A stretch of 35,617 nucleotides of DNA from Pelagibacterales bacterium SAG-MED20 (GCA_014653975.1 JACWDR010000005.1:1-35617), one strand, 5' to 3'; shown: positions 1 through 8,592, counted from the stretch's first letter. Made by a program: numbers and translations. The notes: a model not told the origin generated them from the sequence alone.

Positions 1-510
1 CATGACCAAACAGAGGCCATGAGTTTAGGAACAAATATTGCAATAATGGATAAAGGAAAAATTCAACAATGTGATACACCTAAAAACATTTACAACAAAC
101 CACTAAATAAGTTTGTTGCAGATTTTATTGGATCACCTTCAATGAATTTGATAGGGGGAACTTTAAATGAAAATTATTTTACCCCAAATGGTTCCGCAAA
201 TATTAAAATACCTTTAGGTAATTATAGTTATAAAGAAAAAATTGTAGGACAAAGAAATGTTTACTTAGGTATAAGACCTGAACATGTTTATTTTGAAAAA
301 ACCAATTCTAATTCTTTTGAGGTTAACTTGAAATCAGAGCTTGTTGAATACACAGGACATGAACAAATAATTACTTTTAATTTTTCAGAACAGCAATTTT
401 TAGGAAAATTTTCCTCCACAATTGATATTCAGATGGATAAAGATCTAAAATTGAATATTGATTTAAATCAGGTCTCTTTATTTGATAAAGACACACAAAA
501 TAGAATATGA
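1..510 (+). CDS. Sugar ABC transporter ATP-binding protein, C-terminal fragment (CUT1/UgpC-MalK type)
   Basis: This is the 3' end of an ATPase that powers uptake of a carbohydrate at the inner membrane; the rest lies upstream of the window. Translation is open from base 1 and begins HDQTEAM, where the histidine is the switch (H-loop) residue of ABC ATPases. It continues with the D-loop-distal segment ([10 protein letters not shown], then a FIGSPSMN motif) and an OB-fold/TOBE regulatory domain containing GIRPEHV. That domain arrangement is typical of the CUT1 family (MalK, UgpC), which serves sugars and sugar alcohols. The stop codon at 508-510 is followed one base later by the ATG of the next gene, so it is co-transcribed with the sugar-oxidation genes. 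The operon's transporter is therefore likely to import the sugar that those enzymes degrade. The substrate cannot be read from this fragment. Confidence 0.9.
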   Translation, partial: HDQTEAMSLGTNIAIMDKGKIQQCDTPKNIYNKPLNKFVADFIGSPSMNLIGGTLNENYFTPNGSANIKIPLGNYSYKEKIVGQRNVYLGIRPEHVYFEKTNSNSFEVNLKSELVEYTGHEQIITFNFSEQQFLGKFSSTIDIQMDKDLKLNIDLNQVSLFDKDTQNRI

Positions 511-511
511 T

Positions 512-1273
512 ATGTCAGTAATATATAGTGATTTAAAAGATAAAAAAGTTTTTATTACAGGTGGTGGTTCTGGAATAGGTGCTTCAATAGTAAAACATTT
601 TTGTGAACAAGGTTCAAATGTTTTTTTTATCGATATAAACGAACAGTCATCAAATAAGCTTGTACTAGATTGTAAGAATAAAAAATTCTCTGTGCCAACT
701 TTTATAAATTGTGACTTATTAAATATAAAATTTTTGAAAGATACTATATCAAAGATCATTAGTGATAATGGAGCTATTGATATCTTGGTAAATAATGCAG
801 CTAATGATGAAAGGCACTCTATAGATGAAGTAACCGAAGAATTTTGGAACGAAAGAATGAATATTAATTTAAAACATTATTTTTTTACTGTTCAGTCAGT
901 AAAAAAAGCCATGATTAAAAATAAAGGTGGATCTATAATAAATATTGGCTCTGTATCTTGGATGATTGGGCAAGGTGGTATGGCTGCTTACACTGCTGCT
1001 AAATCTGGCGTAGTAGGTCTAACAAGATCCTTTGCAAGAGATCTGGGTGAGTTTAACATAAGGGTTAACTCTGTAGTACCTGGCTGGGTAATGACTGAAA
1101 GACAAGTTGAGAAATGGTTAACACCTGAATCTGAATCAGATATGATGAAAAAACAATGTTTAAAGCATAAATTGATGCCTTCTGATATAGCAAAAGCAGT
1201 TCTGTTTTTTGGATCTGATCAGTCATCTGGATGCACAAACCAAGACTATATAGTTGATAAAGGTTGGCTGTAA
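512..1273 (+). CDS. SDR aldose 1-dehydrogenase, Caulobacter XylB-like
   Basis: Short-chain dehydrogenase of 253 residues, probably oxidising an aldose to its lactone with NAD. Visible motifs are the cofactor loop TGGGSGIG, an acidic residue after strand 2 (FFIDIN, favouring NAD over NADP), the NNAAN motif, the catalytic serine in NIGSVSW and the YTAAK catalytic Tyr/Lys. Several stretches (NDERH, GSVSW, RQVEKWLTPE, CLKHKLMP, YIVDKGWL) resemble what I recall of Caulobacter D-xylose 1-dehydrogenase XylB. The ATG at 512 was chosen because it lies one base after the stop of the ATPase gene. A TTG at 482 in the same frame would overlap that gene by 29 bases. The next gene starts 13 bases downstream. 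The family is clear; D-xylose, L-arabinose, D-arabinose and L-fucose all remain possible substrates. Confidence 0.88.
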   Translation: MSVIYSDLKDKKVFITGGGSGIGASIVKHFCEQGSNVFFIDINEQSSNKLVLDCKNKKFSVPTFINCDLLNIKFLKDTISKIISDNGAIDILVNNAANDERHSIDEVTEEFWNERMNINLKHYFFTVQSVKKAMIKNKGGSIINIGSVSWMIGQGGMAAYTAAKSGVVGLTRSFARDLGEFNIRVNSVVPGWVMTERQVEKWLTPESESDMMKKQCLKHKLMPSDIAKAVLFFGSDQSSGCTNQDYIVDKGWL

Positions 1274-1286
1274 TTTAATTAATGAA

Positions 1287-3062
1287 ATGAAAAAAAAAGA
1301 TTTAAGAAGCAAAGAATGGTTTGATAACCCCAAAGACCCAGGGCTGACTGCTTTATATTTAGAGAAATATCTTAATTATGGTTTAAAGAGAGAAGATCTA
1401 CAATCAGGAAAACCAATAATTGGTATAGCACAATCTGGAAGCGACCTTTCTCCTTGCAACAGACATTTTCAAGCATTAAGCAAAACAATTAAAGATGGCA
1501 TTAGAGAAGCAGGAGGTATTCCAATGGAATTTCCAACACATCCAATTCAAGAAACTGGAAAAAGACCTACAGCAGGTCTAGATAGAAATTTATCATATCT
1601 TTCTTTAGTAGAAATTCTATATGGGTATCCTATTGATGGAGTTATTTTAACAACAGGATGTGATAAAACTACACCTGCAGCTTTAATGGCTGCCGCAACT
1701 GTAAATATTCCTTCCATTGTATTATCTGGTGGACCAATGCTTGATGGAACCTATAAAGGAAAAAAAGCTGGATCTGGAACAATCATATGGGAAGCAAGAA
1801 GATTACATGCGAAAGGTGAAATAACTTATGAAGAGTTCATGGATATGGCAGCAGCATCAGCTCCGAGTATAGGTCATTGCAATACAATGGGAACAGCATC
1901 ATCAATGAATTCAATAGCAGAAGCGCTTGGAATGTCATTAACGGGAGGAGCAATAATACCTGCACCCTATAAAGAAAGAGAGTCAATTTCATTTAAAACA
2001 GGAAAAAGAATTGTTGAAATGGTTCACGAAGATCTTACTCCATCAAAAATCATGACAAAAAAAGCTTTTGAAAATGCAATATATGTGGCAAGTGCAATTG
2101 GTGCTTCTAGTAATTGTCCACCACATCTTACAGCTATAGCAAGACATATGGGTATTGATTTTGGAATTGATAATTGGGAAAAACTTGGTCACGATATTCC
2201 ATTATTAGTAAATTGCCAGCCTGCTGGTGAACATTTAATGGAAGGTTTTTTTAAAGCTGGAGGTATTCCAGCAATAATGCAGGAGTTAATGAAAAATAAT
2301 AAGTTACACAAAGACCTTATGACTGTTACTGGAAAAACAATTGCAGAAAATTTAATAGCAAAAATAGATGTTGATGAAAATGTTATTAAGTCATTTAAAA
2401 ATCCATTAGTTAATAATGCAGGCTTTATAGTAATGAAAAGTAATTTTTTTAACTCAGCTGTTATGAAGACCTCGGTAATTAGTTCTGAATTTAGAAAAAG
2501 ATATTTATCTAATCCCTCAGGCCCAAACTTGTTTGAAGCAAATGCGGTAGTATTTGAAGGACCAGAGGATTATCATTTAAGAATTAATGATGAAAGTTTA
2601 AATATTGATGAGAACTCTATTTTAATGATTAGAGGATGTGGACCAGTTGGTTACCCAGGTTCAGCAGAAGTAGTTAACATGCAACCCCCTGATAAACTCT
2701 TAAAACAGGGGATAAATACGCTTCCTACTCTTGGTGATGGTAGACAAAGCGGAACATCAGAAAGTCCATCAATACTTAATGTATCCCCAGAGTCTGCAAT
2801 AGGTGGAAGTTTATTGATTGTTGAAACTGGTGATAAAATTAAAATTGATTTAAATAATAGTAGAATAGATTTAATGATTTCAAATGAAGAAATAGAAAAA
2901 AGAAGAAAAAAAGTCAAAATTCCAAAATTAGAAAATCAAACCCCATGGCAAGAGATTGCTAGAAAAATGGTAGGACAATTAGAAACAGGTGCTTGTCTAG
3001 AGACAGATTCTTTATATCTTGATATAACTAATACAAAAGGAATGCCCAGGCATTCACATTAA
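1287..3062 (+). CDS. IlvD/EDD-family aldonate dehydratase (xylonate/arabonate dehydratase-like)
   Basis: A 591-residue iron-sulfur dehydratase that removes water from a sugar acid to give a 2-keto-3-deoxy acid. The family signatures are intact: TTGCDKTTPA (cluster cysteine), GHCNTMGTASSMN (second cluster cysteine), and the C-terminal LPTLGDGRQSGTSESPSI. Its beginning (KEWFDNP, TALYLEKYLNYG, IGIAQSGSDLSPCN) and its end (MPRHSH) resemble the sugar-acid branch (Caulobacter XylD, L-arabonate dehydratases) rather than the amino-acid enzyme IlvD. The ATG at 1287 is preferred, since an upstream in-frame TTG at 1254 lies inside the preceding dehydrogenase gene. It sits between the sugar dehydrogenase and a second SDR, which fits step 3 of a non-phosphorylative sugar pathway. 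The exact sugar acid is inferred only loosely. Confidence 0.92.
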   Translation: MKKKDLRSKEWFDNPKDPGLTALYLEKYLNYGLKREDLQSGKPIIGIAQSGSDLSPCNRHFQALSKTIKDGIREAGGIPMEFPTHPIQETGKRPTAGLDRNLSYLSLVEILYGYPIDGVILTTGCDKTTPAALMAAATVNIPSIVLSGGPMLDGTYKGKKAGSGTIIWEARRLHAKGEITYEEFMDMAAASAPSIGHCNTMGTASSMNSIAEALGMSLTGGAIIPAPYKERESISFKTGKRIVEMVHEDLTPSKIMTKKAFENAIYVASAIGASSNCPPHLTAIARHMGIDFGIDNWEKLGHDIPLLVNCQPAGEHLMEGFFKAGGIPAIMQELMKNNKLHKDLMTVTGKTIAENLIAKIDVDENVIKSFKNPLVNNAGFIVMKSNFFNSAVMKTSVISSEFRKRYLSNPSGPNLFEANAVVFEGPEDYHLRINDESLNIDENSILMIRGCGPVGYPGSAEVVNMQPPDKLLKQGINTLPTLGDGRQSGTSESPSILNVSPESAIGGSLLIVETGDKIKIDLNNSRIDLMISNEEIEKRRKKVKIPKLENQTPWQEIARKMVGQLETGACLETDSLYLDITNTKGMPRHSH

Positions 3063-3073
3063 AAAGGAAAAAT

Positions 3074-3817
3074 ATGAGTAATAGATTAGAAGGTAAAAAT
3101 ATTATCGTAACAGCTGCAGGCCAAGGAATTGGTAAAGCAACTGCCATAGCATTTTATAATGAAGGGGCAAATATAATAGCTACTGATTTAAATGAAAAAA
3201 CTTTAGCTGAATTAAATAAAGAATATCCTAAAATTAAAGTTCATATGCTAGACTCAACTGACAATAATGCTATTTTAGGATTTATGAAAAGTGTAGACAG
3301 AGTTGATGTTTTATTTAATGCTGTTGGCTTTGTTCATCATGGAACCATTTTAGATTGCGAGGAGAAAGATTGGAATTTTTCTTTTGATGTGAATGTCAAA
3401 TCCATGTATCAAATGTGTAAGGCAATTTTACCTTTAATGGTTAAGCAGAATGGTGGAAGTATTATTAATGTTTCATCATGTGCCTCAAGCCTTAAAGGAT
3501 TTCCAAATAGATTTGTTTATGGAACTACAAAAGGAGCAGTAATTGGCTTAACCAAATCAATAGCTGCAGATTTTGTAAAACAAAATATTAGATGTAATTC
3601 TATTGCACCTGGAACAGTATTTTCACCTTCTTGGCAAGATAGGGTTAATCAAAGCCCAGACCCGGTTCAAGCTAAGAAAGATTTTATTGCAAGACAACCA
3701 ATGGGAAGGTTGGGAACAGCAGAAGAAATAGCAGCTGTAGCAGTTTATTTAGCTGGTGACGATGCAACATTTACTACAGGAACAACAATTTCTGTTGATG
3801 GTGGAATTTCAATTTAA
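3074..3817 (+). CDS. SDR oxidoreductase, 2-keto-3-deoxy-L-fuconate dehydrogenase-like
   Basis: Short-chain dehydrogenase of 247 residues with cofactor loop TAAGQGIG, acidic NAD-selecting ATDLNE, catalytic serine in NVSSCASS and the YGTTK Tyr/Lys pair. The GFVHHGTILDCEEKDW and FSFDVNVKSMY stretches are those I associate with DHRS6-like enzymes and bacterial 2-keto-3-deoxy-L-fuconate 4-dehydrogenase. In this operon it would oxidise C4 of the 2-keto-3-deoxy acid made by the dehydratase, giving a 2,4-diketo acid for the FAH-family hydrolase immediately downstream. An AAAAGGAAAAAT ribosome site precedes the ATG, 11 bases after the dehydratase gene. Its partner and order match the LRA5-LRA6 step known for L-rhamnose in Sphingomonas. 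The substrate is inferred from context. Confidence 0.87.
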   Translation: MSNRLEGKNIIVTAAGQGIGKATAIAFYNEGANIIATDLNEKTLAELNKEYPKIKVHMLDSTDNNAILGFMKSVDRVDVLFNAVGFVHHGTILDCEEKDWNFSFDVNVKSMYQMCKAILPLMVKQNGGSIINVSSCASSLKGFPNRFVYGTTKGAVIGLTKSIAADFVKQNIRCNSIAPGTVFSPSWQDRVNQSPDPVQAKKDFIARQPMGRLGTAEEIAAVAVYLAGDDATFTTGTTISVDGGISI

Positions 3818-3837
3818 TTAATTAAAAAAGGACAATT

Positions 3838-4680
3838 ATGAAACTATTAAGAACAGGTGTAAAAGGCAAAGAAAGACCAGCTGTATTAGATAAAAATGGA
3901 AAAATTAGAGACTTAAGTTCTCATATAAAAGATTTAAATTCAGAAACTTTAAACTTTGAAACTATTAAAAAGTTAGAAAATATAAATTTAGAATCCTTAC
4001 CTGAAATCTCAAATTCTGAAAGAATAGGTGCATGTATTAATAAACCTGGAAAATTTGTAGCTATTGGATTGAATTATTATGAGCATGCTGTGGAGTCAGT
4101 AATGGATGCTCCTTCAGAGCCAATTGTATTTATGAAAGCAACTAGCTCAATTAATGGTCCAAATGATGATATTGAAATTTCAAAAGATTCAAAAGAACTT
4201 GATTGGGAGGTAGAATTAGGAATAGTTATAGGTAAAGAAACAAAAAATGTTAGTGAAAAAGAAGCTGAAAATCATATTCTTGGATATTGTTTAGTTAACG
4301 ATATTAGCGAAAGAGAATGGCAACTTAAAAAAATGGGTCAATGGGTTAAAGGTAAATCGCATGATACATATGGACCAATTGGACCTTATTTAGTTACTAA
4401 AGGTGAAATTTCTGACATTAATAATCTTAATTTAAGTTTGGATGTAAATGAGCAAAGAATGCAAACAGGAAATACAGAAAAGATGATATTTAATGTTTTC
4501 TATATAGTGTCGTATTTAAGTAAATTTATGTCTTTTCAGGCTGGAGATATCATTACAACGGGAACACCTCCTGGAGTAGGTATGGGAAAAAAACCACAAG
4601 TCTTTTTAAAAGCTGGTGATACAATTAGATTATCAATAGATAATTTAGGTGAACAAAATTCAAAAGTGGTACCAGAATAA
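3838..4680 (+). CDS. FAH-family 2,4-diketo-3-deoxy acid hydrolase
   Basis: Fumarylacetoacetate-hydrolase-superfamily protein of 280 residues. It has the metal-binding core LDWEVELGIVIGK, the VNDISERE acid motif, KSHDTYGPIGPY and the terminal signature ITTGTPPGVGMG. Length and motifs fit the family that cleaves 2,4-diketo-3-deoxy sugar acids to pyruvate plus a hydroxy acid: lactate from a 6-deoxyhexose, glycolate from a pentose. It lies 20 bases after the second SDR and carries an AAAAAAGGACAATT ribosome site. Caulobacter XylX, the FAH-like dehydratase of the Weimberg route, is longer and acts differently, so hydrolysis is the better guess here. The alternative role is as a 2-keto-3-deoxy acid dehydratase, leading to 2-ketoglutarate semialdehyde. 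Confidence 0.85.
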   Translation: MKLLRTGVKGKERPAVLDKNGKIRDLSSHIKDLNSETLNFETIKKLENINLESLPEISNSERIGACINKPGKFVAIGLNYYEHAVESVMDAPSEPIVFMKATSSINGPNDDIEISKDSKELDWEVELGIVIGKETKNVSEKEAENHILGYCLVNDISEREWQLKKMGQWVKGKSHDTYGPIGPYLVTKGEISDINNLNLSLDVNEQRMQTGNTEKMIFNVFYIVSYLSKFMSFQAGDIITTGTPPGVGMGKKPQVFLKAGDTIRLSIDNLGEQNSKVVPE

Positions 4681-4681
4681 T

Positions 4682-5563
4682 TTGATAATCAGAACATCCA
4701 AACCCAAGGCTATCTGGAAAGCTAAAACAAAATTAGGAGAGGGCACTCTATGGGTACCCTCACACAATTCTATTTATTTTGTAGATATTAAAAAAAAAAA
4801 CATCTTAGTTTTAAATATAAAAAATAATAAAAAAAGAGTTATCAAATTAGATAAAGAAATTGGCTTTCTTGCTCATATTAAAAAAGATATTTTTATACTA
4901 GGCTTGAAGTCAGAGTTAAGAATTATTAATCTTAAAAATAAGAAAATTTTAAAATCGATTAAAATTGAAATAAACAAACCACTTAACAGAATTAATGATG
5001 GAAAAACAGACTTTCAAGGAAGACTTTGGTTTGGAACAATGGATAACCCTGAACGTAGAATTAAAAATGGAGCTTTATATTGTTTGGATAAAAAATTAGT
5101 TTTACATAAAGTTGATCAAAATTATTATATAACTAACGGTCCTGCATTTATTACTAATAATACTTTTTTACATACAGATAGTGGTAATAAAACGATTTTT
5201 AAGATTAGAATAAATAAGAAATATAAAATAATTAAAAAAACAATTTTTCTAAAATTTTCTAAAAAAGATGGAACACCTGATGGAATGACAATTGATAGTC
5301 AAAAAAATATTTGGATATGCCACTTTGGAGGTGCTAGAATTACAGTTTATAATCCAAAAGGTAAAAAAATACACAAAGTTGAATTACCAGCAAAAAACAT
5401 TACCAATTGTATATTTGGAGGAGTTAATAAGAATGAACTTTTTGTCACATCAGCTTTGAAGGATATGAAAATGAGTGAGATTGAAAAATATAAATTTTCT
5501 GGTTCTTTATTTCATATTAAAACAAACGTAAAAGGTGTAATTTCTAAATCATTTAATATTTAA
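4682..5563 (+). CDS. SMP-30/gluconolactonase-family sugar lactonase, XylC-like
   Basis: Beta-propeller lactonase that would open the aldonolactone made by the first dehydrogenase. Family metal ligands are visible: the glutamate of LGEGTLW near the N terminus, the asparagine of RINDGKTD, the asparagine of ITNGPA and the aspartate of TPDGMTID. The order and flanking residues (GRLWFGTMD, LPAKNIT, CIFGG) resemble Caulobacter xylonolactonase XylC. No ATG is available near the expected start. A TTG at 4682, just after the FAH stop codon, gives 293 residues and the usual distance to LGEG. A GTG at 4649 would add 11 residues and overlap the FAH gene by 32 bases. Neither has a clear ribosome site, so expression may depend on translational coupling. 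It is unusually lysine-rich. Confidence 0.87.
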   Translation: MIIRTSKPKAIWKAKTKLGEGTLWVPSHNSIYFVDIKKKNILVLNIKNNKKRVIKLDKEIGFLAHIKKDIFILGLKSELRIINLKNKKILKSIKIEINKPLNRINDGKTDFQGRLWFGTMDNPERRIKNGALYCLDKKLVLHKVDQNYYITNGPAFITNNTFLHTDSGNKTIFKIRINKKYKIIKKTIFLKFSKKDGTPDGMTIDSQKNIWICHFGGARITVYNPKGKKIHKVELPAKNITNCIFGGVNKNELFVTSALKDMKMSEIEKYKFSGSLFHIKTNVKGVISKSFNI

Positions 5564-5565
5564 AT

Positions 5566-6273
5566 ATGCTTGAACTATTTATTGCATTTGGAGCGGGGTT
5601 AATTAGTTTTTTATCACCTTGTGTTTTACCATTAATACCAGGTTATATTTCTTTTATTTCTGGTGCATCTTTAAATGAATTAATCACAAAGAAAAAAATA
5701 GATTTATCACCTTTAATATTATTTTCTTTGGGATTCTCTTTTGTGTTTATTATTTTTGGTGCCGCAGCTTCTTTCTTGGGGCAAATTTTTTTACAAAATT
5801 CACAAACATTAAGAATGGTTGCAGGGTTGATTATAATGGTTTTTTCACTGCAATTATTGGGAGTTATTAATATAAGTTTTTTAAACTTTGAAAAAAAAAT
5901 ATATACAAAAAAAAATACAAATATTTGGTTTTCTTTTGTGGTTGGAATGGCATTTGGATTTGGGTGGACTCCATGCATAGGACCCATTCTAGGTTCAATT
6001 CTTGCACTTGCATCCACTGAAGAAACAATATTAGAAGCTGTCACTTTATTAAGTTTTTATTCTTTAGGTTTGGCTATCCCATTTGTTTTATCAGGATACC
6101 TAATTCAAAAATTTTTACTGTTTTCTAAAAACTTTAAAAAGAACATTAATATAGTATCAAAAATAGGTGGCTTTGTACTATTAATAACTGGAATCTTAAT
6201 TTTAACTAACCAATTACAGGTACTTGGGTATTATATTTTAAATATATTTCCTTTTATGCAAAATTTCGGATAA
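5566..6273 (+). CDS. ccdA: CcdA-type thiol-disulfide membrane transporter
   Basis: Six-helix membrane protein of 235 residues in the CcdA/DsbD-beta family, which moves reducing equivalents from cytoplasmic thioredoxin across the inner membrane for cytochrome c maturation or periplasmic thiol repair. The two redox-active cysteines are present in their usual settings, Cys19 in LSPCVLPLIPGY and Cys137 in GWTPCIGPILGS. The length is normal for the short CcdA form without a periplasmic thioredoxin domain. The ATG follows the lactonase stop by two bases, but the function differs from the sugar genes, so the tight spacing probably reflects genome compaction. The window shows no other cytochrome c maturation gene. 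Confidence 0.93.
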   Translation: MLELFIAFGAGLISFLSPCVLPLIPGYISFISGASLNELITKKKIDLSPLILFSLGFSFVFIIFGAAASFLGQIFLQNSQTLRMVAGLIIMVFSLQLLGVINISFLNFEKKIYTKKNTNIWFSFVVGMAFGFGWTPCIGPILGSILALASTEETILEAVTLLSFYSLGLAIPFVLSGYLIQKFLLFSKNFKKNINIVSKIGGFVLLITGILILTNQLQVLGYYILNIFPFMQNFG

Positions 6274-6283
6274 TTAATGTTTT

Positions 6284-6865
6284 ATGAAAATTTATCAAAT
6301 AGACTCAAGTGCTAGAAAAAATGGTTCAACTTCTAGAGCATTAGCAAAGAAATTACTGGATAAAATTAAGAAACCTGAGGATGAGGTAGTCTATAGAGAT
6401 CTTGATGATGAAATGCTTTTTGTGTCAGGTTTAACAGAATCGGGTATGAAAATTCCAGAAAGTGAACAAACAGAACAACATAAAAAGATGTTTAAGCTAT
6501 CAGATAAACTTGTTTTAGAACTTAAACAAAGTGATGTTATAATTATATCTGTTCCAATTTATAATTTTGGACCACCTGCCACTTTAAAAGCATGGTCAGA
6601 TTTAGCTGCTAGAGTTAAAGAAACATTTAAATATAATGAAGATGGAAGCAGAGTTGGTTTATTACATGACAAACAAGTTTATCTAGTAATTACCTCTGGT
6701 GGAACTAAAATTAATAGTAAAGAGGATTTTTTAACACCTTGGCTAAAACATGTTTTAAATTTTTTTGGGATTAAAAATATAAAAATAATTGCAGCTGATC
6801 AAATGGCTTTAGATTATGAAAAATCTATCAAAGAAGCAGAAGAACAAATTAATAAAATATCTTAA
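6284..6865 (+). CDS. Flavodoxin-fold NAD(P)H quinone reductase/azoreductase-like protein
   Basis: A 193-residue protein with the flavodoxin-like fold of the AzoR/modulator-of-drug-activity group. The N-terminal strand and phosphate-binding loop read YQIDSSARKNGSTSRAL. A central VPIYNFGPPATLKAWSD segment is characteristic of FMN-binding azoreductases, followed by a VITSGG strand. Such enzymes reduce quinones or azo compounds with two electrons from NAD(P)H and often serve in quinone detoxification. Its stop codon overlaps by one base with the start of the next gene (TAATG), suggesting translational coupling. The physiological substrate cannot be told from sequence. Confidence 0.88.
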   Translation: MKIYQIDSSARKNGSTSRALAKKLLDKIKKPEDEVVYRDLDDEMLFVSGLTESGMKIPESEQTEQHKKMFKLSDKLVLELKQSDVIIISVPIYNFGPPATLKAWSDLAARVKETFKYNEDGSRVGLLHDKQVYLVITSGGTKINSKEDFLTPWLKHVLNFFGIKNIKIIAADQMALDYEKSIKEAEEQINKIS

Positions 6866-7671
6866 TGAGTTTACTAAATTCAAAAGAATACAAGTTATAT
6901 GCTAATTTTTTAAATACTTTAGCTAAAGATTTAAATAAGTTATATCATTCAAAACTAAATAAAACCTTTAAAATATCCAATAAACTTAGAGGTAAAGGAT
7001 ATGATCCTGTTACAACTTCAGATAAGGCATTTGAAAAGTTTATAAGATTAAAAATAAAGAAAAAATTTCCAAGTCATCAAGTTATAGGTGAAGAATTTGG
7101 ACATAAAAAATCTTTAAGTGATTATACTTGGGTAATAGACCCTATCGATGGAACAAGGTCTTATGTAATTGGTAACCCAACATGGAGCAATTTAATTTCT
7201 TTAAATTTTAAAGATAATCCTGTTTTAGGGTTAGCAAATTTTCCAATGTTAAATAAATATTATATAAATTTGGACAATAAAAGTTCGTATGTTTTTGAGA
7301 ATAAAAAGAAAAAAAAAATTTCAGTCTCAAAAAAAGTTTCATTTAACCAAATGAAAGTTGCAGGTGCTTTTCATGGCTCTTTATCATTTAAACAACAAAT
7401 AAAAATTTCAAAAGTTTTAAAATTAATGCAGTTTCCATGTACAGATGCTTTAAGTTACTCACACTTATGTGAGGGTAAAATTGATGTAGTTTTTCAAGCA
7501 ACAAATAAAATTTGGGATATTCATCCTTTAATTCCAATTATAAAAGCTGCTGGTGGAATTGTAACAACCTGGGATAATAAAAATGCTGTTAATGCTGGCA
7601 ATATTTTGGTTTCAGCTAATCAGTCTATTCATAATAAAATGCTTAAACTTCTAAAACCAGTTTCAAGATAA
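6865..7671 (+). CDS. Inositol monophosphatase-family phosphatase (HisN-like possible)
   Basis: Mg-dependent sugar/nucleotide phosphatase fold of 268 residues. The metal and phosphate motifs are GEEFG (Glu76, Glu77), WVIDPIDGTRSYV (residues 89-101) and the C-terminal IWDIHPLIPIIKAAGG, in which histidine replaces the more usual alanine after WDI. Family members hydrolyse inositol phosphate, histidinol phosphate or 3'-phosphoadenylate. The sequence resembles the histidinol-phosphatase subgroup found in alphaproteobacteria, but that is only a suggestion. A second member of the superfamily, clearly CysQ-like, lies at 30883-31653, so this copy probably has a different substrate. It starts within the stop codon of the upstream reductase, and the DUF924 gene starts directly after its own stop. 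Confidence 0.9.
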   Translation: MSLLNSKEYKLYANFLNTLAKDLNKLYHSKLNKTFKISNKLRGKGYDPVTTSDKAFEKFIRLKIKKKFPSHQVIGEEFGHKKSLSDYTWVIDPIDGTRSYVIGNPTWSNLISLNFKDNPVLGLANFPMLNKYYINLDNKSSYVFENKKKKKISVSKKVSFNQMKVAGAFHGSLSFKQQIKISKVLKLMQFPCTDALSYSHLCEGKIDVVFQATNKIWDIHPLIPIIKAAGGIVTTWDNKNAVNAGNILVSANQSIHNKMLKLLKPVSR

Positions 7672-8241
7672 ATGATAACAATACCTGAGAAAGCACAACG
7701 GGTTTTAGATTTTTGGTTTAAAGAAACTCCACCAAAAAAAAGATTTCAAAAACATAAAGATTTTGATTTGTTAATTAAAGAAAAATTTTTGAAAGACTAT
7801 GAATTAGCTAGTAAAAACGAATACGATGATTGGCAAGACAGCGCTTTAGGATGCCTGGCTCTAGTTATTCTTTTTGATCAATTTTCACGAAACATGTTTA
7901 GAGATGACAAAAAAGCCTTTGAACAAGATCATAAAACAAGATTAATCGTTAATGATGCAGTTTATGCTGGCTATTTAGATGAAATGGATGAAAACCAAAG
8001 ACTTTTTATGTTGTTGCCCCTGATTCATAGTGAGGAAATAACAGATCATAATATGGCATATTATTTACTTGAGAAATATTTAAAAAATCATTCCAGTTTA
8101 AATGATATTAAAAAATTTTGGAATAACCATACTCTAGCAATTAAAAAATTCCACAGGTATCCCCACAGAAATCAAGTTCTAGGAAGAGTGTCCACACCCG
8201 AGGAGATACTATTTCTTAAAGGGTCAAATTCATCTTGGTAA
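7672..8241 (+). CDS. DUF924 family protein
   Basis: A 189-residue protein of the DUF924 family (helical, TPR-like fold, function unknown). Recognisable stretches are VLDFWFKETPPKKRF near the start, LVILFDQFSRNMFR in the middle (family pattern LDQFPRN), the HSE segment and a C-terminal FHRYPHRNQVLGRVSTPEE, which is the family's most conserved part. The ATG immediately follows the stop of the phosphatase gene, with no gap. Nothing in the sequence indicates a catalytic mechanism, although the conserved His/Arg cluster near the C terminus suggests a binding pocket. I am confident of the family and make no claim about function. Confidence 0.92.
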   Translation: MITIPEKAQRVLDFWFKETPPKKRFQKHKDFDLLIKEKFLKDYELASKNEYDDWQDSALGCLALVILFDQFSRNMFRDDKKAFEQDHKTRLIVNDAVYAGYLDEMDENQRLFMLLPLIHSEEITDHNMAYYLLEKYLKNHSSLNDIKKFWNNHTLAIKKFHRYPHRNQVLGRVSTPEEILFLKGSNSSW

Positions 8242-8247
8242 ATTTAA

Positions 8248-8592
8248 ATGAATTTAAAATTTATTTATAAAATTTGTACAAAATTAGAACTTCAAAAGTC
8301 CAAAGATAAAGGTTATTTTATTGGCTCAAAAAAAGATCTAGAGGATGGTTTTATTCATTTTTCAGGAGAAGAGCAGATTCAAGGTACTTTAAAAAAGTAT
8401 TACTTAAATCAAAAAGACTTAATTTTATTGAAAGTAGATACTTTAAAACTTGACCATTTAATTTGGGAGCAAGCCTCAGATGGAAATATGTTTCCTCACT
8501 TATATTCCTCACTTGATTTAAATAATATTGTTAAGGAATTTGAGATTCATTTAGCTGGGGATGGTACGCATGTGCTACCACATAAATTTTAA
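8248..8592 (+). CDS. DUF952 family protein
   Basis: A 114-residue protein of the DUF952 family. These small proteins resemble ADP-ribosyl-transfer folds, but their role is not established. The typical features are IYKICTKLEL near the start, then DGFIHFSGEEQI (family pattern GFIHLST or similar), LLKVD, and the C-terminal FPHLYSSL, in which the family usually shows FPHLYG. It follows the DUF924 gene by six bases and is the last gene of the plus-strand run, which ends in a hairpin terminator immediately downstream. Its frequent neighbours elsewhere are unrelated, so context adds little. Confidence 0.88.
   Translation: MNLKFIYKICTKLELQKSKDKGYFIGSKKDLEDGFIHFSGEEQIQGTLKKYYLNQKDLILLKVDTLKLDHLIWEQASDGNMFPHLYSSLDLNNIVKEFEIHLAGDGTHVLPHKF

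Noticed and set aside
5643..6044. A 133-codon minus-strand frame opposite ccdA
   Set aside because: Complementary reading of a hydrophobic membrane protein gene with both CcdA cysteine motifs; no start signal and no plausible fold.
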